Part shown: one piece after another, positions 9,302-18,354 of the stretch
How the letters are laid out: each line of letters opens with the position of its first letter
How positions within the stretch are numbered: position 1 is the stretch's first letter
From: Roseburia sp. AM59-24XD
GTDB taxonomy: Bacteria > Bacillota > Clostridia > Lachnospirales > Lachnospiraceae
Direction: 5' to 3'
NCBI RefSeq assembly: GCF_003478445.1
Contig: NZ_QUET01000001.1
Coordinates: 124,001 to 188,000 of the forward strand
Length of the DNA: 64,000 bases
The notes under the pieces: model-generated
What the model saw: only the letters and a program-made list of their open reading frames with translations
What the model was told of the DNA's origin: nothing
Database searches by the model: none
Position numbers and translations under genes: made by a program

Positions 9302-11824
9302 ATGGCAGAACTAAACTTAAAACAGATTACAGACAAATTAAATAGTGAGTTTGCAAGTGATGTCCGTAAACTTGTGTTTTGGTATGATGCCAATGCGGAG
9401 TTTCAGGAGGATATTGACAGCATAGAATTGGAAAATGCAAAGGTTCTGCATCTTGAGCCGGACAATCAGTTCTATATCAAATACTTCTTGGAACGAGAGG
9501 ATACGACAACCAATTATCTTGTGTACGCTCCTTTTGCAAAACCGAACATAAGGGACAACCATCTTGCAGATACAATCCGATATTCTAAAGAATTTTTTGC
9601 TGACCGTGCTTCCTTGCTCACGCTTGATTTGGGGATTGATGAACGGTACAAGCCTGTTATTCAGCATTATATTAAATTCTTTGCGAATAAAGACAGAACG
9701 CAGAAATTCTATGATTTGGAAATAGAGAATTTCAACAGAAGCACGATTGAAGTTGCATTGATGAGTGTGCTTTGCAAGGATAAGACCGCTTCGTTTGAAG
9801 AAGTGCTGCGTTCAATTTTAACAGACGATGGCTTGCTGGATAACAAATACCTAACAGAGTTTGAGAAGTATGATTTGCTTTCTGCATTCTGGCAGCAGGC
9901 AGATGTGGCATTTGGATATAATGACCCGAAGCCAACACTTGAAAAACTCGTTATCACGATGTTTGTTACATATGCGGCTAAGAGTATTCATACGGATATG
10001 CCGCAGGCTTGGAAACCATTTATTTCTTATAAATCCGGTAATATCATTGCATTTATGGATAACCTGATGAACAGTTATCTGTATGGTACACGTTTTGATG
10101 AGATTTCAGAGATTATCTATAATGCAATTAACGGTAAAAATTATCTTGAGAAGATGGAAGTGGAAACACTTGTAGCTTGCAATATCTTTGCAGGTGTTGA
10201 TGAACTTCTGATTAGTTGGATTATCGGCAGACTTGAGAATGAGGATATAGGAGCAAAGCTGAATGGAAAGACGATTCCGGAGCTTTGTGTAGAACGCAGG
10301 AAGCAACATTTTGGAAAGAACTTCCGCAATGAGTATTTCATTCTTCAGAATGCCTTTGATATGATTGCTGAAGGTAAGTATCAGCCAGTTAGCGGTATCA
10401 AAAACTTGGTTAAGGAATATACGGAGTCAACTTATAAGATTGACCGTTATTATAGATACTTTTATTTTTACTTCGATAAATTGGAAGATACCACACAGTT
10501 TGAAAAAATCAGGGAACTGGTTGAGAATATCTATACGAATGAGTATCTGAATCGGATTACAGTGAACTGGAACAATGAGCTTGCAGACGCAGATGGAGAA
10601 ACAGGACTTACGTTGCAGAGAGATTTCTTTGCAAGGCACATCAATTACTCAAAGGATAGAGTAGTAGTTATTATATCTGATGCACTCCGTTATGAGGTTG
10701 CACATACCCTGTTTGAAAAAATGCAGGCAGATGAGAAGTGCAATGCTTCTATCGGAGCAATGCAAGGTGTTCTTCCATCTTATACACCGTTAGGTATGGC
10801 TTCCCTGCTTCCGCATAAGACGATTGAATATAGTTCATCTTATGATGTGCTGGTTGACGGAAAAGCGTGCAGTTCCACGGAGCAAAGGGAATCTATTCTG
10901 AAAGAGTATAAAGTAAGCAGTAAGTGCATTCAGTTTGATTCAATGAAAACAATGAAACAGGCAGACCTTCGTTCTATCTTTACAGGACAGGACGTTGTGT
11001 ATATTTATCATAATCAGATAGATGCCCGTGGAGATAAAGCGGCTTCTGAAAATGAAGTCTTTACTGCTTGCGAAGAAGCAATTGAAGAGATTTATACTTT
11101 GATAAAGAGAATTGCATCGCAGGCAAATACTTATCATTTTATTGTGACGGCAGACCACGGATTTATTTATAAGAGAGACAAAATTCAGGCAACAGATAAG
11201 ATTGCCGGAGCTGCTTCAAAATCAAACAGTGTTGGACAGCGTTATTCCATATCTGCCGAAGAAATCAAGGCAGACGGAGTTTGCCATACAACAGTTGGTA
11301 AGGTACTTGGTAGTGTCGATGAACGTATCGTGTCATTCCCTCTTGCTTCAGATATTTTCAAGGTGGCAGGAGCAGGACAGAACTATGTTCATGGCGGCTG
11401 CTCTCCGCAGGAAATGCTTGTACCGATGATTGATGTGAAAGTGGATAAGGGCAAAAAGGAAACAAGCCTAGCAGAAATTGCTCTTGTAAGTTTGACTTCA
11501 AAGATTACAAATCTTATCACGACACTGGATTTTGTTCAGACAGAGCCGGTAAGTGATATTGTGAAAGAAACAAGTTACCGAGTATATTTCATTTCTGATA
11601 ATAACGAGAAGATTTCTAATGAGAATATTGTTATTGCAGATAAGAAAGATAAAGATACGACGAAGCGTATGTTCAGACTCCGCTTTAACTTTAAGAACAA
11701 GAAATACGATAAATCACAGAAATACTACTTGGTTGCTTATGACGATAAGAATGATATAGAAGTTCTTCGTCACGAGATTATTATGGATATTGCATTTGCC
11801 GATGATTTTGGATTCTTCGGGTAA
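9302..11824 (+). CDS. pglZ: BREX phosphatase-fold protein PglZ (type A)
   Basis: An 840-residue protein. The alkaline-phosphatase-superfamily core is visible as VVIISDALRYEV near residue 453 (metal-binding Asp) and HFIVTADHGFIYKRD near residue 615 (metal-binding Asp-His). PglZ is required for BREX methylation and defence together with PglX. The reading frame is intact, with a ribosome binding site about 10 bases before ATG 9302. It is in the same orientation as, and tightly packed with, its BREX neighbours. Confidence 0.95.
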   Translation: MAELNLKQITDKLNSEFASDVRKLVFWYDANAEFQEDIDSIELENAKVLHLEPDNQFYIKYFLEREDTTTNYLVYAPFAKPNIRDNHLADTIRYSKEFFADRASLLTLDLGIDERYKPVIQHYIKFFANKDRTQKFYDLEIENFNRSTIEVALMSVLCKDKTASFEEVLRSILTDDGLLDNKYLTEFEKYDLLSAFWQQADVAFGYNDPKPTLEKLVITMFVTYAAKSIHTDMPQAWKPFISYKSGNIIAFMDNLMNSYLYGTRFDEISEIIYNAINGKNYLEKMEVETLVACNIFAGVDELLISWIIGRLENEDIGAKLNGKTIPELCVERRKQHFGKNFRNEYFILQNAFDMIAEGKYQPVSGIKNLVKEYTESTYKIDRYYRYFYFYFDKLEDTTQFEKIRELVENIYTNEYLNRITVNWNNELADADGETGLTLQRDFFARHINYSKDRVVVIISDALRYEVAHTLFEKMQADEKCNASIGAMQGVLPSYTPLGMASLLPHKTIEYSSSYDVLVDGKACSSTEQRESILKEYKVSSKCIQFDSMKTMKQADLRSIFTGQDVVYIYHNQIDARGDKAASENEVFTACEEAIEEIYTLIKRIASQANTYHFIVTADHGFIYKRDKIQATDKIAGAASKSNSVGQRYSISAEEIKADGVCHTTVGKVLGSVDERIVSFPLASDIFKVAGAGQNYVHGGCSPQEMLVPMIDVKVDKGKKETSLAEIALVSLTSKITNLITTLDFVQTEPVSDIVKETSYRVYFISDNNEKISNENIVIADKKDKDTTKRMFRLRFNFKNKKYDKSQKYYLVAYDDKNDIEVLRHEIIMDIAFADDFGFFG

Positions 11825-11848
11825 TATCTGAAAAGGGGGTATCGCCTT

Positions 11849-13030
11849 ATGGGAAGATGGGGCTTTTCTGATGCCTTAGCCTTTGCAGTTGCAATGACTG
11901 TTCGGGATATGAGCAGAGAGAAAGAGAAAAGACTGATTAAAACACAGAAGTTTTATCAGGAATGTTATGAAAAGATAGCCAGTGATAGCGAACGGGCATT
12001 CAATATTGTATCAAAGGTTGTAACAAAGGCATCACGCCGATATATTCCGAATGAGATAGCTTCGGGCAGTACCTACCTTGCGTTATATGCGTTTGCTCTT
12101 GTCATCGAAAGACAGGGCAGAGTGACAAAAGAGCAGAGTAAAATTATTAGGATTTACTTCAATAATATGAGCTTCCCATTTTCGGAGAGTGCATATTTAA
12201 GTGCAGCGAGAACCGGAGGAGAGGTTGGCAATTTCCGAAATGTCATATCTATAAGTAAGAGTTATGCAGGTGGCTTTTGAGTCAACTTCTTCCGGGCATT
12301 ATACAAGTCCGGAACGCAGAAAGATTTGCAGGATATGATTGATTATACGACGTCAATCGTTATGCGGTTTTCGATTCTTGGAAATCCTGACAGTAACATT
12401 TCCAATGCAATATGTCAGAACTTTATTGACAGCGTAAATTATCAGATTAACCAAGTGCGTGAGATTTCCATTAAGGAAGTGGATTGGCTTGGGGTGATAC
12501 CGATAGAAGACCGTTTGGAAGAAATGAAGTTTTTCTATGAGGATTTGATTGACAGGTCAAACATTACAAACGACATTTCAAAAGAAGAATTGCTTCCGTA
12601 TTTGGAACTTCAGATTTTGAATTGTATCTGCGATGTTGTAATGATGACGAAACAGCCAAAGTCCGTGAAACTGAGAATGATGAATGATGCCGTCAGACTT
12701 TCAGGCATACATACTGGTGTAACACCGGAACAATATGTAAGAGAGATTGCTAACAATACGGAGATGGGGCAGTTTTATAAAACAATGTTCTCATCAGGTA
12801 ATCCATTGGGTTCATTTTGGCTCGTGATTTTTACAATGGGTGGACAGCTTTATGGAACGGACGCAACTGATGAACCGATTGGAATTGTCAATAATATTTT
12901 TTCTATCCTGATTCAGATTGAGAATTATCTTGATGAAAAGTATAACTTCTTAGGAAAAGACAGCATAGCGAAAGAATATATGTTGCATATTATCGAGCAG
13001 CTTGCCGATAAGTGCGATGAGGAGGATTAG
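11849..13030 (+). pseudogene. Unknown gene between pglZ and brxL, split by an in-frame TGA (TerB-like fold possible)
   Basis: Two open stretches (11849-12280 and 12326-13030) are in the same frame and separated only by TGA at 12278-12280. Reading through gives SKSYAGGF-[stop]-VNFFRALYKSG and a continuous protein of about 393 residues with no shift. TGG to TGA (Trp to stop) is the simplest explanation. The N-terminal region has the helical pattern of TerB-like proteins (YLALYAFALVIERQGRVTKE), but that is only a resemblance. The operon position indicates a BREX-associated gene. Alternatives are two separately translated polypeptides, or an assembly error; no ribosome binding site precedes the second half. 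Confidence 0.75.
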
Positions 13031-13036
13031 ATTATA

Positions 13037-15214
13037 ATGGATAACATTGAAAAAGATATAGCTCAGGGCTATGCCGATTTTGCAGATGATGAAGGAAGCA
13101 TAGAAGAAGTAGAAACAGAGGAAAATATTGTAACAGAGAATAGCACATCATTTAGCTTTGAAGAAACTACCAATTTTTCTGAGATGAGTGATATAAACAG
13201 AAAACTCCGTACTTATTTTGATGGAAAAATTGTCCGTAAGGATTTGACGAAATCCATCAAAGAGGGAGCGAATGTTCCGGTTTATGTGCTTGAATTTTTA
13301 CTGGGACAGTATTGCAGTTCTGATGACCCATCTATCATCGAAGAAGGTGTGGCGAATGTAAAAAGAATACTGGCAGACAATTATGTACGACCAGACGAAG
13401 CACAGAAAATTCTTTCCCTGCTCCGTCAAAGGGGAAGTCATACAGTCATTGATAAGATTACGGTTAATCTAAATATTAAAAAAGATACTTATGAAGCAGA
13501 GTTTTCTAACCTTGGAATTAAAGCAATTCCGATTAGCGAAGATTATCCGAGCAAATTTGACCGTCTGCTTTGTGGAGGTATCTGGTGTATTGTTCAGCTT
13601 GAATATGAATACATAGAGGAAGATAAGAATGCTTCTCCTATCCATATCCGTAAACTTACACCGATTCAGATGCCGCACGTTGACATCAATGAACTGAAAC
13701 AAGGGAGAAAGGCGTTTACAAAAGATGAATGGATAAGCGTAATGCTCCGTTCCATCGGTATGGAACCGGATACACTGACCGAAAGAGAAAAGTGGTTGCT
13801 TCTTGCCCGTATGTTACCGCTCGTAGAAAATAATTTTAATTTGTGTGAACTCGGACCGAGAAGTACAGGTAAATCTCATTTATACAAAGAAATTTCACCG
13901 AACAGTATTCTTGTTTCCGGTGGTCAGACAACAGTAGCAAATCTGTTCTACAATATGGCAAGAAAGACAGTTGGTCTTGTCGGTTTGTGGGATTGTGTCG
14001 CTTTTGATGAGGTTGCAGGTATCAATTTCAAAGATAAAGACGGTATCCAGATAATGAAAGATTATATGGCTTCCGGTTCTTTTGCCCGTGGAAAAGAAGA
14101 AAAGTCTGCTTCTGCATCAATGGTATTTGTGGGTAATATCAATCAGAGTGTTGATGTGCTGTTGAAAACATCGAGTCTGTTTGCTCCGTTCCCGCCGGAA
14201 ATGGGAACAGATACAGCGTTCCTTGACCGTATGCACTGCTATATTCCGGGTTGGGAAATTCCAAAATTCAGACCGCAGCACTTTACAAATGATTATGGTT
14301 TTATCAGTGACTATCTTGCAGAGTTTATCAGAGAACTTCGTAAAGAACAGTATGGCGATGCCTTGGATAAATACTTCCGCCTTGGAAAGAACTTAAACCA
14401 GCGTGATACGATTGCAGTCAGAAAGATGGTCGGTGGATTTATCAAGCTGCTTTATCCTGATGGAGAATATACCAAGGAAGAACTGGAAGAAGTTTTAAAG
14501 ATTTCTCTCGAGATGCGTCGTAGAGTCAAGGAACAGTTGAAGAAACTTGGCGGTATGGAGTTCTATGATGTGAATTTCTCATACATTGACAATGAAACAT
14601 TTGAGGAATTCTATGTATCCGTGCCAGAGCAGGGCGGTGGAAAACTGATTCCGGAAGGAATGTGTAATCCGGGACAAGTCTATACCGTGGCTCAGGGTAA
14701 AACGGGTATGCTTGGTGTATTCCGTTTGGAATCTCAGATGATGCCGGGTAACGGAAAGTTCGAGCGTTCCGGTTTAGGCTCTGATGGAAAATGTAAAGAA
14801 GCAACGAATACTGCGTTTAATTTCTTGAAAGCCAATTCTAACCGTATCAGTGGCTCTATCAGTACAACGACAAAGGATTATATCATCAATTACCAAGACT
14901 TGCAGGGCATTGGTATGACAGACAAATTGGCATTGCCAACACTGATTGCTTTATCTTCAGTGGCATTAGGTAAACCTGTTGCAAGCAGTCTTGCAGTTCT
15001 TGGAGAAATCAGTATCGCAGGAACACTTATCAAAGTTGATGAGCTTGCAAACAGTTTGCAGGTATGTTTGGACAGTGGGGCAAAGAAAGTTTTGCTCCCT
15101 ATTGTATCAGCAGCAGACATCGGAGCAGTTCCATCGGATTTAATTGGCTGCTTTAATTTGATTTTCTATTCCAGTGCGGAAGATGCAGTATATAAGGCAT
15201 TGGGCGTGGAATAA
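13037..15214 (+). CDS. brxL: BREX Lon-like AAA+ protein BrxL
   Basis: A 725-residue protein typical of type 1 BREX BrxL. A Walker A motif GPRSTGKS lies near residues 273-280, Walker B-like AFDEVAGI near 322, and a Lon-protease-like C-terminal domain (around 560-725) includes GKPVASSLAVLGEISIAG and a final SSAEDAVYKALG. BrxL forms a DNA-binding AAA+ ring needed for phage exclusion. It begins six bases after the preceding gene. It is the last canonical BREX gene here; the following 60 bases hold the first palindrome. Confidence 0.95.
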   Translation: MDNIEKDIAQGYADFADDEGSIEEVETEENIVTENSTSFSFEETTNFSEMSDINRKLRTYFDGKIVRKDLTKSIKEGANVPVYVLEFLLGQYCSSDDPSIIEEGVANVKRILADNYVRPDEAQKILSLLRQRGSHTVIDKITVNLNIKKDTYEAEFSNLGIKAIPISEDYPSKFDRLLCGGIWCIVQLEYEYIEEDKNASPIHIRKLTPIQMPHVDINELKQGRKAFTKDEWISVMLRSIGMEPDTLTEREKWLLLARMLPLVENNFNLCELGPRSTGKSHLYKEISPNSILVSGGQTTVANLFYNMARKTVGLVGLWDCVAFDEVAGINFKDKDGIQIMKDYMASGSFARGKEEKSASASMVFVGNINQSVDVLLKTSSLFAPFPPEMGTDTAFLDRMHCYIPGWEIPKFRPQHFTNDYGFISDYLAEFIRELRKEQYGDALDKYFRLGKNLNQRDTIAVRKMVGGFIKLLYPDGEYTKEELEEVLKISLEMRRRVKEQLKKLGGMEFYDVNFSYIDNETFEEFYVSVPEQGGGKLIPEGMCNPGQVYTVAQGKTGMLGVFRLESQMMPGNGKFERSGLGSDGKCKEATNTAFNFLKANSNRISGSISTTTKDYIINYQDLQGIGMTDKLALPTLIALSSVALGKPVASSLAVLGEISIAGTLIKVDELANSLQVCLDSGAKKVLLPIVSAADIGAVPSDLIGCFNLIFYSSAEDAVYKALGVE

Positions 15215-15238
15215 AAGGATAATGCGATGATAGATTTA

Positions 15239-15263
15239 AATTGTGCAGACGGTCTGCACAATT
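15239..15263. promoter_or_regulatory. Perfect 12-bp-arm palindrome upstream of the WYL gene
   Basis: AATTGTGCAGAC, a single G, then GTCTGCACAATT: a perfect inverted repeat with a one-base centre. It lies 24 bases after the brxL stop and 14 bases before the WYL start codon. There is no T-run, so it is not an obvious terminator. The geometry fits a dimeric regulator operator. The same core recurs at 17394-17420. Confidence 0.8.
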
Positions 15264-15277
15264 AGGAAAGGAAGGCT

Positions 15278-16261
15278 ATGGAAACAAAGCCAAGGATTTT
15301 ATATTTACAAAAGATTTTACTGGAAAGAACCGATGAAGAAAATCCTCTTTCCACAACACAGTTAATCAATATACTGAATGATGAATACGGAATATCTGCA
15401 CATAGAACGACGGTCACAAAGGACATTGCTGCACTTCAGGAGTTTGGAATGGACATTGTTACTATCCATTCTACTCAGAGCAAATACTTTGTAGCCAGCC
15501 GTAAGTTTGAATTGCCGGAATTGAAACTACTGATTGATGCAGTAGAGTCATCGAAGTTTATTACAAAAAAGAAAAGCGAAATTCTGATTGAGAAGATACA
15601 TACGATGACCAGTCCGGGGCAGGTGGCAAAGCTGAAGCGTAATAACTATGTGGTCAATCGCATTAAGCCGGATAATGAACAGATATATTACATCATTGAC
15701 GCTATAAATGACGCCATCAATGCAGGCAAGCAAATTTCTTTCCAGTATTATGATTATACCGGATTAAAGAAAAAGGTTCTGAAGAATAAGGGCGAAGTAT
15801 ATAAGTTCAGTCCGTATAAACTTCTCTGGTGCGGGGACTATTATTATGTTCTCGGATATTCAGAGAAGAAAAGCAAGGTTATCAATTTCAGGGTAGACCG
15901 TATTGCTTCTAAGCCGGAGATACTGGATAAGGACATTATTCCTATGCCTGATGATTTTGATATTGAGAATTACACAAAGGAAGTATTCTTTATGTTCTCA
16001 GGCGAGAAAGTTCTGGTGGATTTACGGTGTGATAACAGCCTGATGAAAACAATGGTTGACCGCTTCGGAGAAGATGTAACAACCCTTGCGTATGATATGA
16101 CTTCTTTCAGGATACAGACCGAAGTATCAGCCAGTCCGACCTTTTTCGGTTGGGTGTTTGGCTTTAATGGAAAGGTACAGATACTTGCACCTGAGAGTGT
16201 GAAAGAACAGTACAGACAGATGATTGCAAAAGCCGATGAGGATATGCAGGAAAGCGAATAA
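15278..16261 (+). CDS. HTH-WYL transcriptional regulator
   Basis: A 327-residue protein with an N-terminal winged helix (about residues 1-75: STTQLINILNDEYGISAHRT) and a WYL domain (around 145-215: YKFSPYKLLWCGDYYYVLGY). A C-terminal WCX-like extension follows. WYL proteins are ligand- or nucleic-acid-sensing regulators often tied to phage defence; BrxR-type WYL repressors are known to control BREX loci, usually from upstream. Here the gene lies downstream of brxL. A strong site (AGGAAAGGAAGG) precedes the ATG. The flanking palindromes are the natural candidates for its binding sites. Confidence 0.88.
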   Translation: METKPRILYLQKILLERTDEENPLSTTQLINILNDEYGISAHRTTVTKDIAALQEFGMDIVTIHSTQSKYFVASRKFELPELKLLIDAVESSKFITKKKSEILIEKIHTMTSPGQVAKLKRNNYVVNRIKPDNEQIYYIIDAINDAINAGKQISFQYYDYTGLKKKVLKNKGEVYKFSPYKLLWCGDYYYVLGYSEKKSKVINFRVDRIASKPEILDKDIIPMPDDFDIENYTKEVFFMFSGEKVLVDLRCDNSLMKTMVDRFGEDVTTLAYDMTSFRIQTEVSASPTFFGWVFGFNGKVQILAPESVKEQYRQMIAKADEDMQESE

Positions 16262-16292
16262 TTTGAAAATAAAATCCAAAGGAGCGGTAGCT

Positions 16293-17393
16293 ATGGAGAA
16301 TAAATTAGAAAAAATCGGTCAAAATAGTTTTATGGATAATTTTGTTAAAACCGATGACATCTTAAAGGATATGTGTGGGATTATCGAGTCCTCACAAAAA
16401 GCTGCATATCAGGCTGTCAATACATTGCTCGTGCAGAGAAATTGGTTGATTGGTTACAGAATAGCAGAAGAAGAATTAGGTGGAGATGAACGCTCGGAGT
16501 ATGGGCTAGAGGTAATAAAGAAAATTTCTAAAGAACTGACTCAGCGATATGGAAAAGGATATGATAGAAGTAATTTATATCATTGTCTGAAGTTTTATAA
16601 AACCTTTCCTGAAATTGTCGACACGGCGTGTAGACAATCCGGCGTTCTGCTTTCGTGGTCGCATTATAGAACATTATTACAGGTCAAAGACCCTGAAGCT
16701 CGTGACTGGTATGAGAAAGAAGCCACAGAACAAACTTGGAGTGTCCGTACTTTGCAGAGGAACATTTCTTCTCAGTATTATTACCGTATGCTCAAGACAC
16801 AGAAAAAAGAGCTTGTAGAAAGTGAAATGAAGGAACTGACTGCACCGTATCAGAATGATAAGTTAGAGTTCATCAAAAATCCGGTAGTTGCGGAGTTCTT
16901 AGGGTTTTCGCAGAATACAGATTTTACAGAGAGTGACCTTGAGAAAAGTATTCTTTCCAATTTGCAGAAATTTTTGATGGAGCTTGGGAAGGGATATGCT
17001 TTTGTGGCAAGGCAACAGCACATTCATACGGAGAAGCAGGACTATTTTATCGACCTTGTGTTTTACAATTACATACTGAAATGCTTTGTCCTCATCGACT
17101 TGAAAACAGAGAAGATAACACATCAAGATGTAGGACAGATGGACATGTATATCCGTATGTATGACGAACTGAAACGCAGTGAAGGCGATAACCCAACAAT
17201 CGGTATTGTTCTTTGTTCCGATACAGATGATGATATTGCCCGTTATTCTGTTATGCACGGCAATGAACAATTATTTGCTTCCAAGTACAAATTATACTTA
17301 CCGACAAAAGAAGAACTGAAAGCGGAGATTGAAACCCAAAAGGCAATGTTTTATCTTCAGCAGCAGGATAACGAAGAAAAGGAAACAGAATAG
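16293..17393 (+). CDS. DUF1016 / YhcG-type PDDEXK nuclease-domain protein
   Basis: A 366-residue protein with the N-terminal DUF1016 domain (about 30-180; SNLYHCLKFYKTFP, LLSWSHYRTLL) and a C-terminal restriction-like fold (YFIDLVFYNYILKCFVLIDLK, with D and the D-x-K pair). The family occurs in restriction and defence islands; activity is not well defined. I chose ATG 16293, with AAAGGAG eight to ten bases upstream, over an upstream in-frame codon inside the WYL gene. It forms a two-gene unit with the WYL regulator and ends exactly at the second palindrome. Confidence 0.88.
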   Translation: MENKLEKIGQNSFMDNFVKTDDILKDMCGIIESSQKAAYQAVNTLLVQRNWLIGYRIAEEELGGDERSEYGLEVIKKISKELTQRYGKGYDRSNLYHCLKFYKTFPEIVDTACRQSGVLLSWSHYRTLLQVKDPEARDWYEKEATEQTWSVRTLQRNISSQYYYRMLKTQKKELVESEMKELTAPYQNDKLEFIKNPVVAEFLGFSQNTDFTESDLEKSILSNLQKFLMELGKGYAFVARQQHIHTEKQDYFIDLVFYNYILKCFVLIDLKTEKITHQDVGQMDMYIRMYDELKRSEGDNPTIGIVLCSDTDDDIARYSVMHGNEQLFASKYKLYLPTKEELKAEIETQKAMFYLQQQDNEEKETE

Positions 17394-17420
17394 AATTTGT
17401 GCAGACGGTCTGCACAAATT
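17394..17420. promoter_or_regulatory. Second perfect palindrome, downstream of the DUF1016 gene
   Basis: AATTTGTGCAGAC, G, GTCTGCACAAATT: 13-bp arms that start directly after the TAG of the DUF1016 gene. The inner 21 bases (TTGTGCAGAC G GTCTGCACAA) are identical to the copy at 15241-15261, 2.16 kb upstream. It could be a second operator, a boundary of a mobile cassette, or both. Confidence 0.8.
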
Positions 17421-17492
17421 GCAAAATCTAAGTTCATTGAACAAAAAAGCCTTTATGGGCGGAATTTTTCAATGAAAATATTGAAAGATACT

Positions 17493-17527
17493 GAGGTGTT
17501 AGCAAATTGCGACACCTCTTTTCTTTT
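17493..17527 (+). terminator. Rho-independent terminator
   Basis: GAGGTGT and ACACCTC arms (17493-17499 and 17512-17518) are followed by TTTTCTTTT. It ends transcription leaving the DUF1016 gene, just before the LexA-like promoter. Confidence 0.75.
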
Positions 17528-17540
17528 GCGAAAAACCTAC

Positions 17541-17568
17541 TTGAAAAATTTTTCGTATCAGGTATAAT
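17541..17568 (+). promoter_or_regulatory. Sigma-A-type promoter of the LexA-like operon
   Basis: TTGAAA at 17541-17546 and TATAAT at 17563-17568, spaced by 16 bases. It lies 52 bases upstream of the LexA-like start codon. Confidence 0.75.
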
Positions 17569-17572
17569 AAAA

Positions 17573-17599
17573 CTATCGAAAGCAAACTGCTTCCGATAG
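17573..17599. promoter_or_regulatory. Imperfect palindrome at the LexA-like transcription start
   Basis: CTATCGAAAGCA and TGCTTCCGATAG, separated by AAC; 11 of 12 positions pair. It starts five bases after the -10 box, so a bound repressor would block initiation. It is a likely autoregulatory operator for the downstream repressor. Confidence 0.65.
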
Positions 17600-17620
17600 A
17601 AAAGAAAGCGAGGTGCAGGT

Positions 17621-18220
17621 ATGAGAAGCAAGAGTCCTGAACTTATGAGTGAAATAAAAAAGTATATTGAGGATTATTACCTGCAAAACAGACAATCCCC
17701 ATCGACTACAAAGATTGCTGAAGCTGTTGGCATTGCCAGAGGTACAGCATATAAATACTTGGTAGAGATGGCTGAGAAGAATATGATTGAGTACGACGGG
17801 CAGGAGATTAGTACCAATGTGACCCGTAAGTACAGTGGCGAACAGACACAGACGCCGATTGTAGGTTCTATTCCTTGTGGAAGTCCTCAGTATGAGGAAG
17901 AAAATATTGAAGAATATGTATCACTTCCTACTGCTATTTTCGGCAAAGGAGATTTCTTTATATTAAGAGCAAGCGGTCAGTCTATGATTGAAGCAGGGAT
18001 TGATGACGGCGACCTTGTGGTTGTCAAAAAGCAGGTAGAAGCCAAAGAGGGCGATATAGTAGTTGCCCTTGTGGATAATCAGAATACATTGAAACGTTAC
18101 TTCCGAGATGATGAGAATCAGAAAATCATTCTCCACCCGGAAAATAAGAAGATGAAAGACATCATTGTAGATGAGTGCTGCATTCAGGGTGTGGCTTGTC
18201 ACATCATCAAAGAATTATAA
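17621..18220 (+). CDS. LexA-like self-cleaving repressor (HTH + S24 peptidase)
   Basis: A 199-residue protein. The winged-helix N-terminus has SPSTTKIAEAVGIARGTAYK. The C-terminal S24 peptidase has the catalytic Ser in RASGQSMIEAGI (near residue 121) and the catalytic Lys in NTLKRYF (near 158). The likely cleavage site is VGSIPCG-SP, with Cys-Gly replacing the usual Ala-Gly. Such proteins cleave themselves when RecA is activated by DNA damage. It is first in an operon with an ImmA/IrrE protease gene and probably controls genes of the mobile island. The host LexA is normally encoded elsewhere, so I do not assign lexA. Confidence 0.85.
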   Translation: MRSKSPELMSEIKKYIEDYYLQNRQSPSTTKIAEAVGIARGTAYKYLVEMAEKNMIEYDGQEISTNVTRKYSGEQTQTPIVGSIPCGSPQYEEENIEEYVSLPTAIFGKGDFFILRASGQSMIEAGIDDGDLVVVKKQVEAKEGDIVVALVDNQNTLKRYFRDDENQKIILHPENKKMKDIIVDECCIQGVACHIIKEL

Positions 18221-18234
18221 CAGAGGACAGACGA

Positions 18235-18354
18235 ATGAGAACACTTGAAGGAATTCGCTATCTAATCAATTTGGATAGTGCGGAAATACAACAGAACTTT
18301 GCCGGAGGAGTTGCACCACCGGACAAGGTGGAGTCGGAGGTGGACACAACTTGA
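18235..18354 (+). CDS. 39-aa protein between repressor and protease
   Basis: A short frame starting MRTLEGIRYLINLDSAEIQQ and ending in an acidic, Pro-containing tail. AGAGGACAG precedes ATG 18235. Its TGA overlaps the TTG start of the next gene, indicating translational coupling. The coupling and the clean ribosome binding site support translation; function is unknown. Confidence 0.6.
   Translation: MRTLEGIRYLINLDSAEIQQNFAGGVAPPDKVESEVDTT

Noticed and set aside
12278..12280. Selenocysteine codon in the pglZ-brxL spacer gene
   Set aside because: The expected residue context is Trp-like, there is no redox motif and no convincing SECIS hairpin directly downstream.
15239..17420. Palindromes as Rho-independent terminators
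   Set aside because: Neither has a T-run after it, the first precedes a gene closely, and a separate good terminator lies at 17493-17527.
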